A DNA stretch of 64,000 nucleotides from Pyrinomonadaceae bacterium (GTDB taxonomy: Bacteria > Acidobacteriota > Blastocatellia > Pyrinomonadales > Pyrinomonadaceae), in the NCBI GenBank assembly GCA_030841085.1, contig JAVEDP010000012.1, positions 1 through 64,000 on the forward strand, in the 5' to 3' direction. A program made the translations under genes and the position numbers. Within the stretch, counting starts at the first letter, position 1. Each line of letters starts with the position of its first letter. This document shows, piece by piece, positions 52,101 to 62,281 of the stretch. The notes under the pieces are model-generated. The model worked only from the letters and a program-made list of their open reading frames with translations, was not told the DNA's origin and made no database searches.

Positions 52101-52856
52101 GTGAAAAAGCCAACCATCAAGTTTCGAATTCTCCCCGCTGCGTTTCTGGTTTTGAGCGCGGCGGTTTTGGTTGTTGCGCAACAGTCATCAGGAACCAAGC
52201 AAAACACCCGTCCCGCGCAACCCATTGTTCCGGCTGCTTCCTCAGCAAAGCCGGCGGCTTCACCATCGACGCGTGAGGATTCGAAACACACTCGCTTCGA
52301 GTACGAGTTTACCCAACCGCAATTTTTCATCCGGCACATAGTCATAGAACACGACCAGGATGGCCACGGCTCGATCACTTTTGAACGTCGGAACGAAGAG
52401 ACTCCGTATAAGGAGCCGCTGGAATTATCGGCGGCGGCCAGCGCGCGCATTGCGTCGTTGTGGCAGGCGCTAAGGTTTCTCGATTCCAACGAGGACTACC
52501 AGTCGGCGCGGCAGTATCCGCATCTCGGCACAATGCATTTGCGAATGGACCAGAACTCTCGGAAGCGCATCGCCGAGTTCAATTGGACCAACAACAAAGA
52601 CGCTGCTGCACTGGTTGCTGAATACCGCCGCGCCGCAGATCAGGCGATATTGATTTTCGATCTGTCGATTGCGCGCGAGAACCAACCACTCAATTCACCC
52701 AAGCTGATGGACCAGCTCGAAGACATGCTCAAGCGCAACGCACTCTCCGACCCGCACCAGCTCGTCCCCCTGTTGAAAGACATAACCAGCGACGATCATC
52801 TGCCCTTGATTGCCCGCAACCACGCTACCCGCCTGCTGAAACTGATTGATAAATAA
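52101..52856 (+). CDS. Exported protein of unknown function
   Basis: 251 residues from GTG 52101 (VKKPTIKFRILPAAFLVLSAAVLVVAQ), which begins a clear signal peptide with a likely cut near VVA-QQ; a longer reading from 51927 only translates the repeat. A Pro/Ala/Ser linker (about 30-60) precedes a folded region with FEYEFTQPQFFIRHIVIEHDQDGHGSITFERR, then a helical part (DAAALVAEYRRAADQAI, LPLIARNHATRLLKLIDK). No family recognised with confidence. Possibly cell-envelope associated. Confidence 0.72.
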   Translation: MKKPTIKFRILPAAFLVLSAAVLVVAQQSSGTKQNTRPAQPIVPAASSAKPAASPSTREDSKHTRFEYEFTQPQFFIRHIVIEHDQDGHGSITFERRNEETPYKEPLELSAAASARIASLWQALRFLDSNEDYQSARQYPHLGTMHLRMDQNSRKRIAEFNWTNNKDAAALVAEYRRAADQAILIFDLSIARENQPLNSPKLMDQLEDMLKRNALSDPHQLVPLLKDITSDDHLPLIARNHATRLLKLIDK

Positions 52857-53007
52857 GCGTTTTAGATCGGCAATCACGTCCAAAATATTGGCCGTGACTT
52901 GAGTGAACGCGTTGCTTGAGGCGGGCGGGTCGAGCACCCCACCCGATAAAGCACATCGGTTGGGGACCCACGCCAGCGGTCGCAGTATTCAAGCTGTTCT
53001 AAACTGA

Positions 53008-53045
53008 CAAAAAAATAGAGGCGAGCAATGCTCGCCTCTTTTTTC
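53008..53045. terminator. Bidirectional rho-independent terminator
   Basis: Stem 53017-53026/53030-53039 (AGAGGCGAGC) with an A-run before and a T-run after, so it can stop transcription from both sides. It separates the + strand gene at 52101 from the - strand operon. Nothing else is seen in 52857-53110. Confidence 0.88.
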
Positions 53046-53110
53046 ATGTTTGTTTAATGCTCAGATTAATACTCACGTCTCCCAGTTTGTTCGACCGAGT
53101 CGGCCCGCGC

Positions 53111-56100
53111 TCACGGTTTTATCAACTGCACAGTTACCGTGTTGAGCAGCGGGTTGTACAGCACTTTGAAGACTATGCCCGTCGCTGTGCCGGCAGTTCC
53201 CGAAAGAGTGGTTGAACCGGGCGGGCTACTGCCGCCCGTCTGAGCGCTGCTGGATGAAGTGTTCGCACTCGCGCTGCTCGAACTGCTCGAACCGCTACGG
53301 GCCAGGTTGCCAATCACATTGAAGGTCACGGTGAACGCTTCATTGTTGGGATTGTTGAATTTCAGAGAGCGTGCCCCTGAAAGCTCACTGGCGGAAAGCA
53401 TGTTGTCGGCGCCGACATAGCTGCTGTAATCCCAAAGCGCTCCTATTCCCGTCTGACCGTTATCGCCATTGTTCACTTTGACCTTGCCGGACGCTGAAGT
53501 CAGTTGTGCAACTTCCGTCCGCAAGGGAACGAAGATGGTTTGCGTTGAAGTGTTCTTGATCGCCAGGTTAAACGAGCTGACCCCCGAGACCGAACCAGCA
53601 TTGCTGACCTGCAAACTGACCAGCGAATTAACGATCTGCTCGATGAATGGTGAGCAATCGATATTGCCGACAATCGTGTAAGTCGCCGCCGGATAACTAT
53701 TGTCAGTCTGCGCTTTGACGAACGTGTGGTCGACGAACAGGTTCGAACGCTCTAGTTTGCTTTCAGGTGTCCCGGGAACATCTGAGGTGAATGTTCGTCC
53801 GTTAACGGCGCCTAAGAGGTCGCCGGGTTGCGGATTGCCAACCGCAGATTTCGGCACATAGATCGTGATCGTGCCGTCGCCGGTGAAATTACTTTCAGCC
53901 AGCGCGTTTCCTTGTTTGGTTTCCGAGATGGCGTACACCGCCGGCAGGCCGGCATCGGCCAATGTTCCGTATTCGAATGTCGGCGCCCCGCTTGGCCCGG
54001 TTGTCATGCCGACATAGAACTGTTGCGCATGGGGATCGATCGCTTCTGCCGCGAATGAGTTCCAGGCAATTCTCCAACGGCTGTTCGCGGGAATGCTCGC
54101 CAGGCTGTTCACCTTCATCTTGAGCATCAGATTATTGGTGCCCGCAGGTTCGCCGACCGCGACGTAATCGATCAGCATAGAAGCCGGCGTGTTCAATCCC
54201 AGGTTGGCTTCGGGATGATTGGGTTCATTGCGGTGGACAATGAGTCCGCTGCACGTGTCTCCCAGGTAAGGTGCGGCAACTTCATTGGCGCCGCACGAGG
54301 CGCCGGCAGCATTCACAGCCAACACCTTGTAGTAGTAAGTTTTGCTCGTATCGGTTGCAGTCGTATCGTCATATCCCGACTGAGTTCCCGAAATGTTGGT
54401 CAACAGAGTTTCGCCGCCGCTGGCGGTGCCTCTCATGATCTTGTAGCCGGTGATTTGCGAGTTGCCATTATCGGCCTCAGACCAGCCGAGATGGACCACG
54501 TTGCCGACGCGACGCGCGGTGACTGAAGGATTACCTGGCTTCGAGATCGCGCTCTGCGAATTCGGCCCAATCAGTCTTCGCCCACTGGATTGACGGGCGA
54601 TTGTCGCCGCTGCCGTATAGGCATTGCCTTTTGCGCTTGGCGCTGCCTGCGCGCAATTTCCGCCTTCGCAACCATTGACGTAACCAACCAGGACGCGGCC
54701 GTCCCGGTCCACAGTCATGTCAAAGAAATCCAACAGATTGCGACAGATACTCGCCCCGCCTTTGGCCCAAATACAACCACGCTGAATGGGCGCGTTTGGT
54801 GTTGCGTCCGTGGTGGTCCATGTCTGTCCACCGTCGAATGTGTTGGCGATGTAGAGATGCCATATGCCATCGAAGCTTGATTGCAGAGCATCGCCGGGTG
54901 TGGTCGTGCCGTAGAACGCGACGGACGCGCGACCTGCATCGCCGGCAATCGCTGCCGGGTATCTGATGTTCCGCAACCCATACGCCGCGCCGACATCGCC
55001 GACGTTTTGCCACGTTGCTCCATAATCGGTAGAAGTCAGTACAGCCGCGGCCGAATCGTCATCGGCGATCACGTAATAGACGCGGCCGTTGGCGTCGATT
55101 GCCACCGCCGGATCCTGGAAGCTTACCGACGGTTTGGTTTTGAGGTCGCCACTCTGCACCTGACGAACGGTCCAGGTGACTCCATTGTCCAGCGAGACAA
55201 TGACACTGCCGACCCCGTTACAATAATTCACTGGTAGATACACCGCGCCATCTTTCGGCGAGACTTTCACGTGGCCGTGTAAGCCGCTGCACTGAGTCGA
55301 CAACGGAACTGAAACGGGTACTGACGGCCCGAATGTCAATCCGCCGTCGTCACTGCGCGAGCAGAAACCGGTGTCGTCATCGCCTTCCTGTGAACAATAG
55401 TAAACAGCATTCGGATAAAGGCCCGGTACGTTCGTGGGCCTCGTCAGCGGCGCTGCGAATGGGCCACCGCCAATCGTTTCGTGATCTACAGCGGACGCGA
55501 TGCCGCTGCCTTGTGTCGGCGTCCAGTGCAGACCGTCGTCGTCGGTAAACGAAGTCTTGCAGGACGGCGACAGAAGGGTGAGTGCGCCCGCGAAGGTCCG
55601 GCCAGTTTGCGGATCGGTGAATCCGATAGGATCCGAATTCACGGCTTGTGAAGTCGTTCCCTGACGATTGACCCACGTTGAAGTTTGTCCGTTTGAAGGA
55701 CAACTGTCATCGAAGGTGACGAACAGCGTCTGCAGGTCGGATTGATAACTCGTAACGCCGCTCTTCCAGTTGTTGCCGATGGAAGGTTCACCGGCGCTGC
55801 GGCCCAGGTATTCGACCGAGTTGGGTTGTTGACCAGCCGAGGTAATCAGGGTTGGAGTCAGCAAGCCCGGTGCGGTGAAATTTTCAAATCCAATCTTTGG
55901 ACCAGTGTCTTGATTGGCAGGCGGGATTACCCGAGGCGTCGGCGTTGGCGTGGGACTCGGACTCGGCGCTGCGCTCCCGCCGACGGTGGTTGTAAAAGTT
56001 CCGGTATAAGTGAAAGGCGCATTCTGCGGCACGCCGGACGTGTTTGGCGTCTGGCAGATTTGCACCTGGTATTCGCCCGGTGGCACTTGGCCGGTCGGCG

Positions 56101-59100
56101 CATACCGAAGAGCTTCGCAGCAGGTTCCCGTGTCCTCACCTTTAACCAACACTGCGTTAGGATCGGAACCAAACAGCAGATTGACGCTGATATCGTTGGC
56201 AGGAACCGTGGCATTCACCTGAACAACGATGCTCGATTTTCCCGGGCCGACCGTGAAGCGATTTTTCGCGGAAGCGCACGGGTATGCGTGCGGGTCATAG
56301 GCGCCCTGAATCACGTTAGTGCCATCACCTGAGGGCGGCGGCGGAGGCGTACCCGTCGACGTTACGTGAATCAGAACCTGCGCTGGATTGGTGCTGACGT
56401 GCCCTCCCGAGTCCGTCACCGTCAATCGAGCCGTGTAATCTCCGGCGTTGTTGTAGGTGTGACTAAACGCGGGTGACGATTGAGTAACTGTTGAGCTGCC
56501 ATCTCCAAAATCAATCGTGTAGGACGCAATGGTGTTACATGATTGTGGATTGCTCGACGCGGAAGCATCGAAATTGACCGTCAACGGAACGGCACCGGAG
56601 GTTGGATTAGCAATGAGACTGGCGTTGGGCACACCTGTGCCACACGACGTATTGCCTACTCTGGTGTACTCCTCGCCGCTGGTCGTTTGGACTGTCTCCA
56701 AAAATCCTCGGGTGGCTCCGGCCAAAACGTAGGTTGTTCCGGTGATCACCTGCGCTGTGCCGATGTCCGTGCCGACGGCGCCGCCGTCCCAGGTAAAGGC
56801 GTTTCCGGTCGCGGGCGCGGCTGGCGCCGCAAAATTAATTGGGCTACCAAGATTAAGTTTAAGAATTACTGTGCCGTCCTTGTTGAAGTCAGCGCTAATC
56901 TGCGGGCACGCGGTCGTAGCATCGTTCGTGCAGACTCGCGTGTCCTGCGTACCGGTGGCCGTCGGATCACGCCGACCGATTGAAGTGCGCGGCTTGACCA
57001 CGAAGTCTGGTGAGAACGTATCCATTTCGATAAACACTCGCTGCGCATTGCCGGCGGTGTCCGTAACGCCAAACAGGATGTGCCACTCGGAATTCGGCGG
57101 CAACACCGCTGTTCCCGTATTTTGTGGATCGAGTGTGTTCACTTTCATTATGAAAGTAAGAGAGTTGTCGGCGCAGCTCGAGAAAGGCTCGCCTACATTT
57201 AGTCGTTGGATCGTCAGTTCGCCGCCCGTCGGGTCCACTGGCACGGTTCCCGAGATGCCCTCGCCACCTACGGTGATGTAGGGATAGAGGCACGAACTCT
57301 CAAAAGTAACAACGACTGGAACGACATCAGCGCTGTATGGTCCTTCGCCGAACTCATTGACGGCCGTGACTCGATACGCGTTGCTGGTCGCCGGCGCTGG
57401 GAAAGTAGTGTCGGAGAAACTGGTGCCGGCAACAGTCCCGGCTAAATTAAATGAACCAGTGGCGCCGTCTCTTCGATATACGTTGTAAGAGGTGATTGGC
57501 GAGCCGGCATCGTCAGCAGCAGGCCATGACACAACAGTAGGACCGCCGTTGCTGCTAATTTGCGCTTTGGGTCTGGGAGCACTTGGCAAATTCGGCTCAG
57601 CCGGGTCGAAGGCGATAAACAAACGACGACCGCCTGACTGGCGCGCTATCGACGCGCGTGATGTATAAGAATTTGGGAAGTTGCCACTCGGCCTGGTAGC
57701 ACAACGTCCCACGCAACCATCCGGATAGCCGACCAGAGTTCGCCCCTGCGCATCCACCGTGGCATCCATAAAGTCGAGCAGATTGCGATCGTTCGGATTG
57801 TGCCCGTTGCAACTGGTAGTGCCCAGGTTGCAAATCGAGCCGCGTTGCACCGGATCATTCGGTGTTGCGTCGGCCGTGGTCCAAGTCGCGCCGCCATCGA
57901 ACGTGGTGGCGATGTAAAGATGCCAGGGCGCGCTTTGATTGTAGGTAGCCTGGTTCGTGTAGTTACCGCCGACGGGCGTTCCCAGGAAGGCATAGGCCGC
58001 ACGATTGTCGTCGCCCGCAACTACTTCCGGGAATGTTGAGTTCACAATTCCAAACGTAGTCCCAACATCCTGGTCATTAATCCAGGTAGCGCCCTGGTCG
58101 TGGGAAACTGCAATGCGCGGATGACTGTCAGCAGCCTGATACCCGAGATAGATCGTGTTGCTTGCCTGGCCGTTTGCCTTGCCCACATTGTTCAAGCCGA
58201 TACCAACCGACGGGTCAACCAGGAAACCTGTGCCGCTGCTGGCCGGGTCGGGTCGAACCGACCAGGTGACACCGTTGTCGTTTGAAACAACAACTGCTGC
58301 TTTGCCGCCGCAACTTCTATTTGGGACATAGACACTGCCATCGGGCGCGACTTTCACGTGCCCGTGGATTCCCGTGCATTGAAGAATCTGATAGATGGGA
58401 ACGCCCGGGCCAAACGTCTGCCCGCCGTCATCGCTGCGCGCGCAGAACGCGGTGGCAGCTTCCTGGGAACAATAATAAACGGCGTTCGGATAACTGGAAC
58501 GTGGCGCTGCCGCAGGTGTGGTGTTGGGCTTATATGGACCAGCACCAATTGTTTGATGATCGACGCCGGAAGGAATGCCGCCCCCCTGGCTCGGCGAATA
58601 TGACCCGCCATCGTCATCGGTGAAGAAGGTAATGCTGTCCTGCCCGGTCAATTGTGAAACAAACGTTCGATTCGGCATGCCTGAGGGCAGCATATGATCC
58701 GTGAATAGAATTGGATCGAGAGAAGTGGCCGACGGAATGATCGTATTTGTCCACGTATCTTTTGCCGGTGATGAAGAGTCGTCAAAGCTAATGCGAACGG
58801 GGTTGAAATTCGCCAGGTACATCGCGTTACCGGTTACCCAGTTCGTTCCGATTGACGGTTCGCCGCCGCTGAAGGAACTGGCCGGAACGTAAACCTGAAA
58901 TCTTGGTACGCCCGCCCCGGCCGAAGGCGTCGGAGTAGCGGTCGCAGTCGGTGTCGGTGTAGGTGTTGAGTTCGGATCGACCACCGGCATCGTCACGGTC
59001 GAATCGCAGGGACCCTCAGTAGCTCCCGGACAGGGCAATGACGAATCGTAGTAGATCTTTGTATTTTCCTGCGTATCGGAGTAGACCGGATCGATCACCA

Positions 59101-59698
59101 GAACCCAGCGGTTGTCCGCAGTGATGTTCGCAGGGATATTCACTGTCGCCGAAAGCAGAGCCGGTACATTGGGCGTGGCAGGCGTTGGACCGACGATGTG
59201 TTGCGTGAACTTCTTGGTTCCATCTGCCCAAAGTGATATGTCCCATTCAGCATCAAAAACGCCGGGAACGCAGGCACCGCATATTGCCCACCATTGAATA
59301 GGCATGGCACCTCTCAAGGTTGTCGATGTACCACCAAGATTCCAAACCCAATTCGGATCGACCGGGCTGCGTTCAACATTCTGGTCCGACGCGGAGGTTG
59401 AATTCCAAATCGCGGCCGGGCCAGAGAACAGGGTTGCGCTCGGTTTCAAGAACGGCCCGCCGCAAGTTTCGAGGTCTGCGGGCGCGCCGGCGCAAGGTGC
59501 GTTCTGAGGGCCGCCACTGTCATCCGGATTTCCATGAAAATGCAGCAGGGTTGGACCAAACAGCGGCGGCGGCGCTGCTTTCGAGATTGGTATCAGCAAG
59601 GCAATGGCAGTTCCCATTAGACACAGGGTAAGCATCAGAGCCAGCCTGAATCGACTATTTGTAAAAAAGCTGGATGCTAACTTGGCCTTGCTGAACAT
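53111..59698 (-). CDS. Giant exported protein with two Asp-box propellers, PKD domain and C-terminal module
   Basis: 2195 residues; ATG 59698 with AAAAAGGAGATAG upstream. Signal peptide at about 15-41 (cut near SKA-A). A Thr-Pro linker lies at about 241-258. The first propeller (about 265-700) has Asp boxes such as SDDGGQTFG and SNDNGVTWS, followed by an Fn3 domain (about 725-810). A PKD domain is at about 1019-1119 (VNFDASAS, YTIDFGDGSS). After a second Pro/Thr linker (about 1246) a second propeller (about 1270-1700) and a second Fn3 domain follow, so the protein contains an internal duplication. The C-terminal module (about 2013-2195) is shared with the two genes upstream. Function unknown. 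Confidence 0.86.
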   Translation of the reverse strand: MFSKAKLASSFFTNSRFRLALMLTLCLMGTAIALLIPISKAAPPPLFGPTLLHFHGNPDDSGGPQNAPCAGAPADLETCGGPFLKPSATLFSGPAAIWNSTSASDQNVERSPVDPNWVWNLGGTSTTLRGAMPIQWWAICGACVPGVFDAEWDISLWADGTKKFTQHIVGPTPATPNVPALLSATVNIPANITADNRWVLVIDPVYSDTQENTKIYYDSSLPCPGATEGPCDSTVTMPVVDPNSTPTPTPTATATPTPSAGAGVPRFQVYVPASSFSGGEPSIGTNWVTGNAMYLANFNPVRISFDDSSSPAKDTWTNTIIPSATSLDPILFTDHMLPSGMPNRTFVSQLTGQDSITFFTDDDGGSYSPSQGGGIPSGVDHQTIGAGPYKPNTTPAAAPRSSYPNAVYYCSQEAATAFCARSDDGGQTFGPGVPIYQILQCTGIHGHVKVAPDGSVYVPNRSCGGKAAVVVSNDNGVTWSVRPDPASSGTGFLVDPSVGIGLNNVGKANGQASNTIYLGYQAADSHPRIAVSHDQGATWINDQDVGTTFGIVNSTFPEVVAGDDNRAAYAFLGTPVGGNYTNQATYNQSAPWHLYIATTFDGGATWTTADATPNDPVQRGSICNLGTTSCNGHNPNDRNLLDFMDATVDAQGRTLVGYPDGCVGRCATRPSGNFPNSYTSRASIARQSGGRRLFIAFDPAEPNLPSAPRPKAQISSNGGPTVVSWPAADDAGSPITSYNVYRRDGATGSFNLAGTVAGTSFSDTTFPAPATSNAYRVTAVNEFGEGPYSADVVPVVVTFESSCLYPYITVGGEGISGTVPVDPTGGELTIQRLNVGEPFSSCADNSLTFIMKVNTLDPQNTGTAVLPPNSEWHILFGVTDTAGNAQRVFIEMDTFSPDFVVKPRTSIGRRDPTATGTQDTRVCTNDATTACPQISADFNKDGTVILKLNLGSPINFAAPAAPATGNAFTWDGGAVGTDIGTAQVITGTTYVLAGATRGFLETVQTTSGEEYTRVGNTSCGTGVPNASLIANPTSGAVPLTVNFDASASSNPQSCNTIASYTIDFGDGSSTVTQSSPAFSHTYNNAGDYTARLTVTDSGGHVSTNPAQVLIHVTSTGTPPPPPSGDGTNVIQGAYDPHAYPCASAKNRFTVGPGKSSIVVQVNATVPANDISVNLLFGSDPNAVLVKGEDTGTCCEALRYAPTGQVPPGEYQVQICQTPNTSGVPQNAPFTYTGTFTTTVGGSAAPSPSPTPTPTPRVIPPANQDTGPKIGFENFTAPGLLTPTLITSAGQQPNSVEYLGRSAGEPSIGNNWKSGVTSYQSDLQTLFVTFDDSCPSNGQTSTWVNRQGTTSQAVNSDPIGFTDPQTGRTFAGALTLLSPSCKTSFTDDDGLHWTPTQGSGIASAVDHETIGGGPFAAPLTRPTNVPGLYPNAVYYCSQEGDDDTGFCSRSDDGGLTFGPSVPVSVPLSTQCSGLHGHVKVSPKDGAVYLPVNYCNGVGSVIVSLDNGVTWTVRQVQSGDLKTKPSVSFQDPAVAIDANGRVYYVIADDDSAAAVLTSTDYGATWQNVGDVGAAYGLRNIRYPAAIAGDAGRASVAFYGTTTPGDALQSSFDGIWHLYIANTFDGGQTWTTTDATPNAPIQRGCIWAKGGASICRNLLDFFDMTVDRDGRVLVGYVNGCEGGNCAQAAPSAKGNAYTAAATIARQSSGRRLIGPNSQSAISKPGNPSVTARRVGNVVHLGWSEADNGNSQITGYKIMRGTASGGETLLTNISGTQSGYDDTTATDTSKTYYYKVLAVNAAGASCGANEVAAPYLGDTCSGLIVHRNEPNHPEANLGLNTPASMLIDYVAVGEPAGTNNLMLKMKVNSLASIPANSRWRIAWNSFAAEAIDPHAQQFYVGMTTGPSGAPTFEYGTLADAGLPAVYAISETKQGNALAESNFTGDGTITIYVPKSAVGNPQPGDLLGAVNGRTFTSDVPGTPESKLERSNLFVDHTFVKAQTDNSYPAATYTIVGNIDCSPFIEQIVNSLVSLQVSNAGSVSGVSSFNLAIKNTSTQTIFVPLRTEVAQLTSASGKVKVNNGDNGQTGIGALWDYSSYVGADNMLSASELSGARSLKFNNPNNEAFTVTFNVIGNLARSGSSSSSSASANTSSSSAQTGGSSPPGSTTLSGTAGTATGIVFKVLYNPLLNTVTVQLIKP

Positions 59699-59770
59699 TT
59701 TCTATCTCCTTTTTTCTAGTGGAGAAAAACCTGCCTCCAAACCTTTCATTCAATGCGCCCGCCGAAATTC

Positions 59771-62149
59771 TTACCGCGGGCCAATCAACTGGACCGTTAT
59801 CGAATTCAGGACGGGGTTGTAAGTTAATTGGTAAACCAAATTTGCCGCGCCGCTGATTGACGGCGATGAACTAGATGTACTGCTGCCACCGCTTCCTGCG
59901 CTGCCGCCACTACTTGAAGCTCCGCTTGGTGAGCAACAACTCGGGCCTGAGTAAGGCAAGTTGCCGAAGACGTTGAAAGTAACAGTGAACGACTCGTTGT
60001 TGGGGTTGCGGAATCTCAGCGAGCGCATGCCCGAAACTTCCGCAGCGGAAAGCGCGCTGTCGTTGCCAACCAGACTGTCGTAGCTCCAGTTCGCACCTGC
60101 GCCTGATAGCGAGTTATCAGCGTTGGCGACGGTGACGCGGCCCGAGGCTGAAGTGAGTTGCGCTACCTCAGCCCGTAATGGAGTGGAGATCGTCTGCGTC
60201 GATGTGTCCTTGATCGCCAGATTGAACGAGCTGATGCCGGATGCCGAAGCCGGATTGGTTACTTGCAGAGCAACCAGCGAATTCACGTTTTGTTCGGTGA
60301 GTCCTTTTGGATCAAACGCCGAGAAGAGACCGAGACCATTGGATTGGCGAGCGATGGTGGCCCATACCGATTTGGCGGTGTTAGCTGGACCGGTCGCGCA
60401 CGCTCCAGTGCAGCCGTCCGCGAACCCCACAAGCACACGACCCTGCGCGTCAATCGTGGCGTCCATAAAGTCGAGCAAGTTGCGACACGGATTACTGCCG
60501 CCGCCCAACCAGATGCACCCGCGCTGCGTCGGATCGCTCGTGGCTTTAACGGTCGTCCACGTTCTGCCTCCGTCGTACGTGTGCGCCACATATAGATTCC
60601 AGACGCCATTAAAGCTTGGATCCTGGAAAGTACCCGCTGTCGTACTTCCATGAAAAGCAAATGCGGCGCGGTCCGGGTCACCCGCGACCACTTCTGCAAA
60701 CGCCGCGTTCTGAATACCGAAAGGCGTCCCAACATCGATGAATGCCGCGGCGCCACGGTCAGAGTTCCAAGTGTCCCAGGTCGCCCCTTTATCATGTGAG
60801 ACGGCAATCTCGGGGTGGCCATCGCCATTCACGAAACCGAAATAAACGGTGCCATCAGTCGCGATGCCAATCGATGGATCACTCTCGCTGGGTCCGGTGT
60901 TCGGAATCGTTCGAATCGTCCAGGTAATGCCGTTGTCCGTTGAGACCGCCATGCCCTGCAGACCATCGCAGCCTCTATTCGGCACATATGCGGTGCCGTC
61001 AACGGGCGATACCTTTACGTGGCCATGGAGCCCGCCACACTCTGTGATCCACATCGGCACTGCGGGCCCAAAGGTCGTGCCGCCATCCAAACTAAGAGCG
61101 CAATTCGCGGGTCCCAAACCCTGTGCGCAGTAATAAAGTCCATTGGGATATGGAGCCGGCAGACTTGGATCGCGCGTTAATGGTGGCGCAAGCGGACCGC
61201 CGCCGATCGTTTGGTGATCGATGCCCGAGGCGAGTCCGGATCCCTGGCTGGGAAGAAATAAGTTGCCGTCATCGTCACTGTATTCCAGCGTCGAGAAGGG
61301 CGTCAGGCCCTCCAACTGATCGGCGAAGGTGCGGCCAGTTTGTGGATCGGTGAAAAGAATCGGATCCGCAGCGGCCCGAGGCGTGGTGGCAGTGTGTTGA
61401 TTCCCGCTGACATTGGTCCACGTGGCGGTCGGCGTTGCAGCCTGATCGTTGAAGTTGTTTATGCGAAATGTCTTGAGCGTGCCGCCGCCGGCAAACATCA
61501 CATTGCCCGTTTTCCAATTAACTCCGATCGAAGGCTCGCCGAAGCCGCTCGTGCACGTTTGGCCAACCGGGCAAGGAAAATTTGTGTAGCCAACGTTCGC
61601 TGTTCCCGCCGGCGCAGAGCCGCTCGGCGGTTGCGGCAGCAGTTGGGCAGTGGCGGCGTAACTATTTCCGTCGGATCCCACTACGGGCGAAAACGGGAAC
61701 GCAGCGATTCTGTAAGTGCCAGCCGGCGGATTAAACAGCACCACGACTTCATTCGCATACGCGCCATTGCCCGAGCTGGTCCGATATTTACCGTCGGGGT
61801 TGTAAAGCTCGAGGTCCCAGTCGCCCTGTGGCCGAAGCCGGATTTCGACAATGTAGGGACCAAAGCTCGCTGGCGGAGGTACAACAGTAAGACTAAAGTT
61901 GTCGCAGGGGTCCGCGCCGTTGCACCTGGGCGAAGTCAGCAGGTCGGGATCGGCGGCCATAATGGCGCCGCTCCAACTAACGAGCGGATTGGCTTCCGAA
62001 ACCGTGCCAGACGCAGGATTCGCGCCGCGCGTGATCGGAATGACTACAATGGCGACCGCCACCACCAGAACGCAAAGCAGCGCGGCCAACGCGTATCTCA
62101 ACCGCATGATCGCCGAAATTTTCCGTGTGTCTGCCAGCTTCCTCAACAT
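59771..62149 (-). CDS. Exported Asp-box protein with C-terminal module
   Basis: 792 residues; ATG 62149 after AAAAGGAGATTCGG. Signal peptide at about 18-42 (cut near RGA-N). N-terminal beta domain with WDLELYNPDGKYRTSS. One propeller region with Asp boxes (SLDGGTTFG, STDNGITWT, SHDKGATWD, TYDGGRTWT) at about 190-610. The C-terminal module (about 616-792) has SFNLAIKDTSTQTI, MRSLRFRNPNNESFTVTFNVFGN, a Ser-rich tract and the end YNPVLNSITVQLIGPR. Lies 72 nt upstream of the giant gene with no promoter between, so both are probably one transcript. Confidence 0.87.
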   Translation of the reverse strand: MLRKLADTRKISAIMRLRYALAALLCVLVVAVAIVVIPITRGANPASGTVSEANPLVSWSGAIMAADPDLLTSPRCNGADPCDNFSLTVVPPPASFGPYIVEIRLRPQGDWDLELYNPDGKYRTSSGNGAYANEVVVLFNPPAGTYRIAAFPFSPVVGSDGNSYAATAQLLPQPPSGSAPAGTANVGYTNFPCPVGQTCTSGFGEPSIGVNWKTGNVMFAGGGTLKTFRINNFNDQAATPTATWTNVSGNQHTATTPRAAADPILFTDPQTGRTFADQLEGLTPFSTLEYSDDDGNLFLPSQGSGLASGIDHQTIGGGPLAPPLTRDPSLPAPYPNGLYYCAQGLGPANCALSLDGGTTFGPAVPMWITECGGLHGHVKVSPVDGTAYVPNRGCDGLQGMAVSTDNGITWTIRTIPNTGPSESDPSIGIATDGTVYFGFVNGDGHPEIAVSHDKGATWDTWNSDRGAAAFIDVGTPFGIQNAAFAEVVAGDPDRAAFAFHGSTTAGTFQDPSFNGVWNLYVAHTYDGGRTWTTVKATSDPTQRGCIWLGGGSNPCRNLLDFMDATIDAQGRVLVGFADGCTGACATGPANTAKSVWATIARQSNGLGLFSAFDPKGLTEQNVNSLVALQVTNPASASGISSFNLAIKDTSTQTISTPLRAEVAQLTSASGRVTVANADNSLSGAGANWSYDSLVGNDSALSAAEVSGMRSLRFRNPNNESFTVTFNVFGNLPYSGPSCCSPSGASSSGGSAGSGGSSTSSSSPSISGAANLVYQLTYNPVLNSITVQLIGPR

Positions 62150-62234
62150 TTCCGAATCTCCTTTTGGCTATCGTGAACTTGTCTCGGATTCCTCGTCTTC
62201 GACTTACTACGCGTTCCGTCATCAACATGCCGAC

Positions 62235-62265
62235 AAGGCCAGGCAGAACCGATCTGCCTGGCCTT
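62235..62265. other. Stable hairpin between subtilase and Asp-box gene
   Basis: Perfect 13-bp stem 62235-62247/62253-62265 with a 5-nt loop. On the - strand it follows the subtilase stop, but no T-run comes after it. It may be a processing or stabilising hairpin or a weak terminator. Confidence 0.65.
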
Positions 62266-62281
62266 CGGAGTGCTCGACGCC

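Noticed and set aside
53111-62149. Asp-box proteins called as true sialidases
   Set aside because: Asp boxes show a propeller-like fold, but I could not place the Arg triad or the Tyr/Glu pair, so enzymatic function is not claimed.
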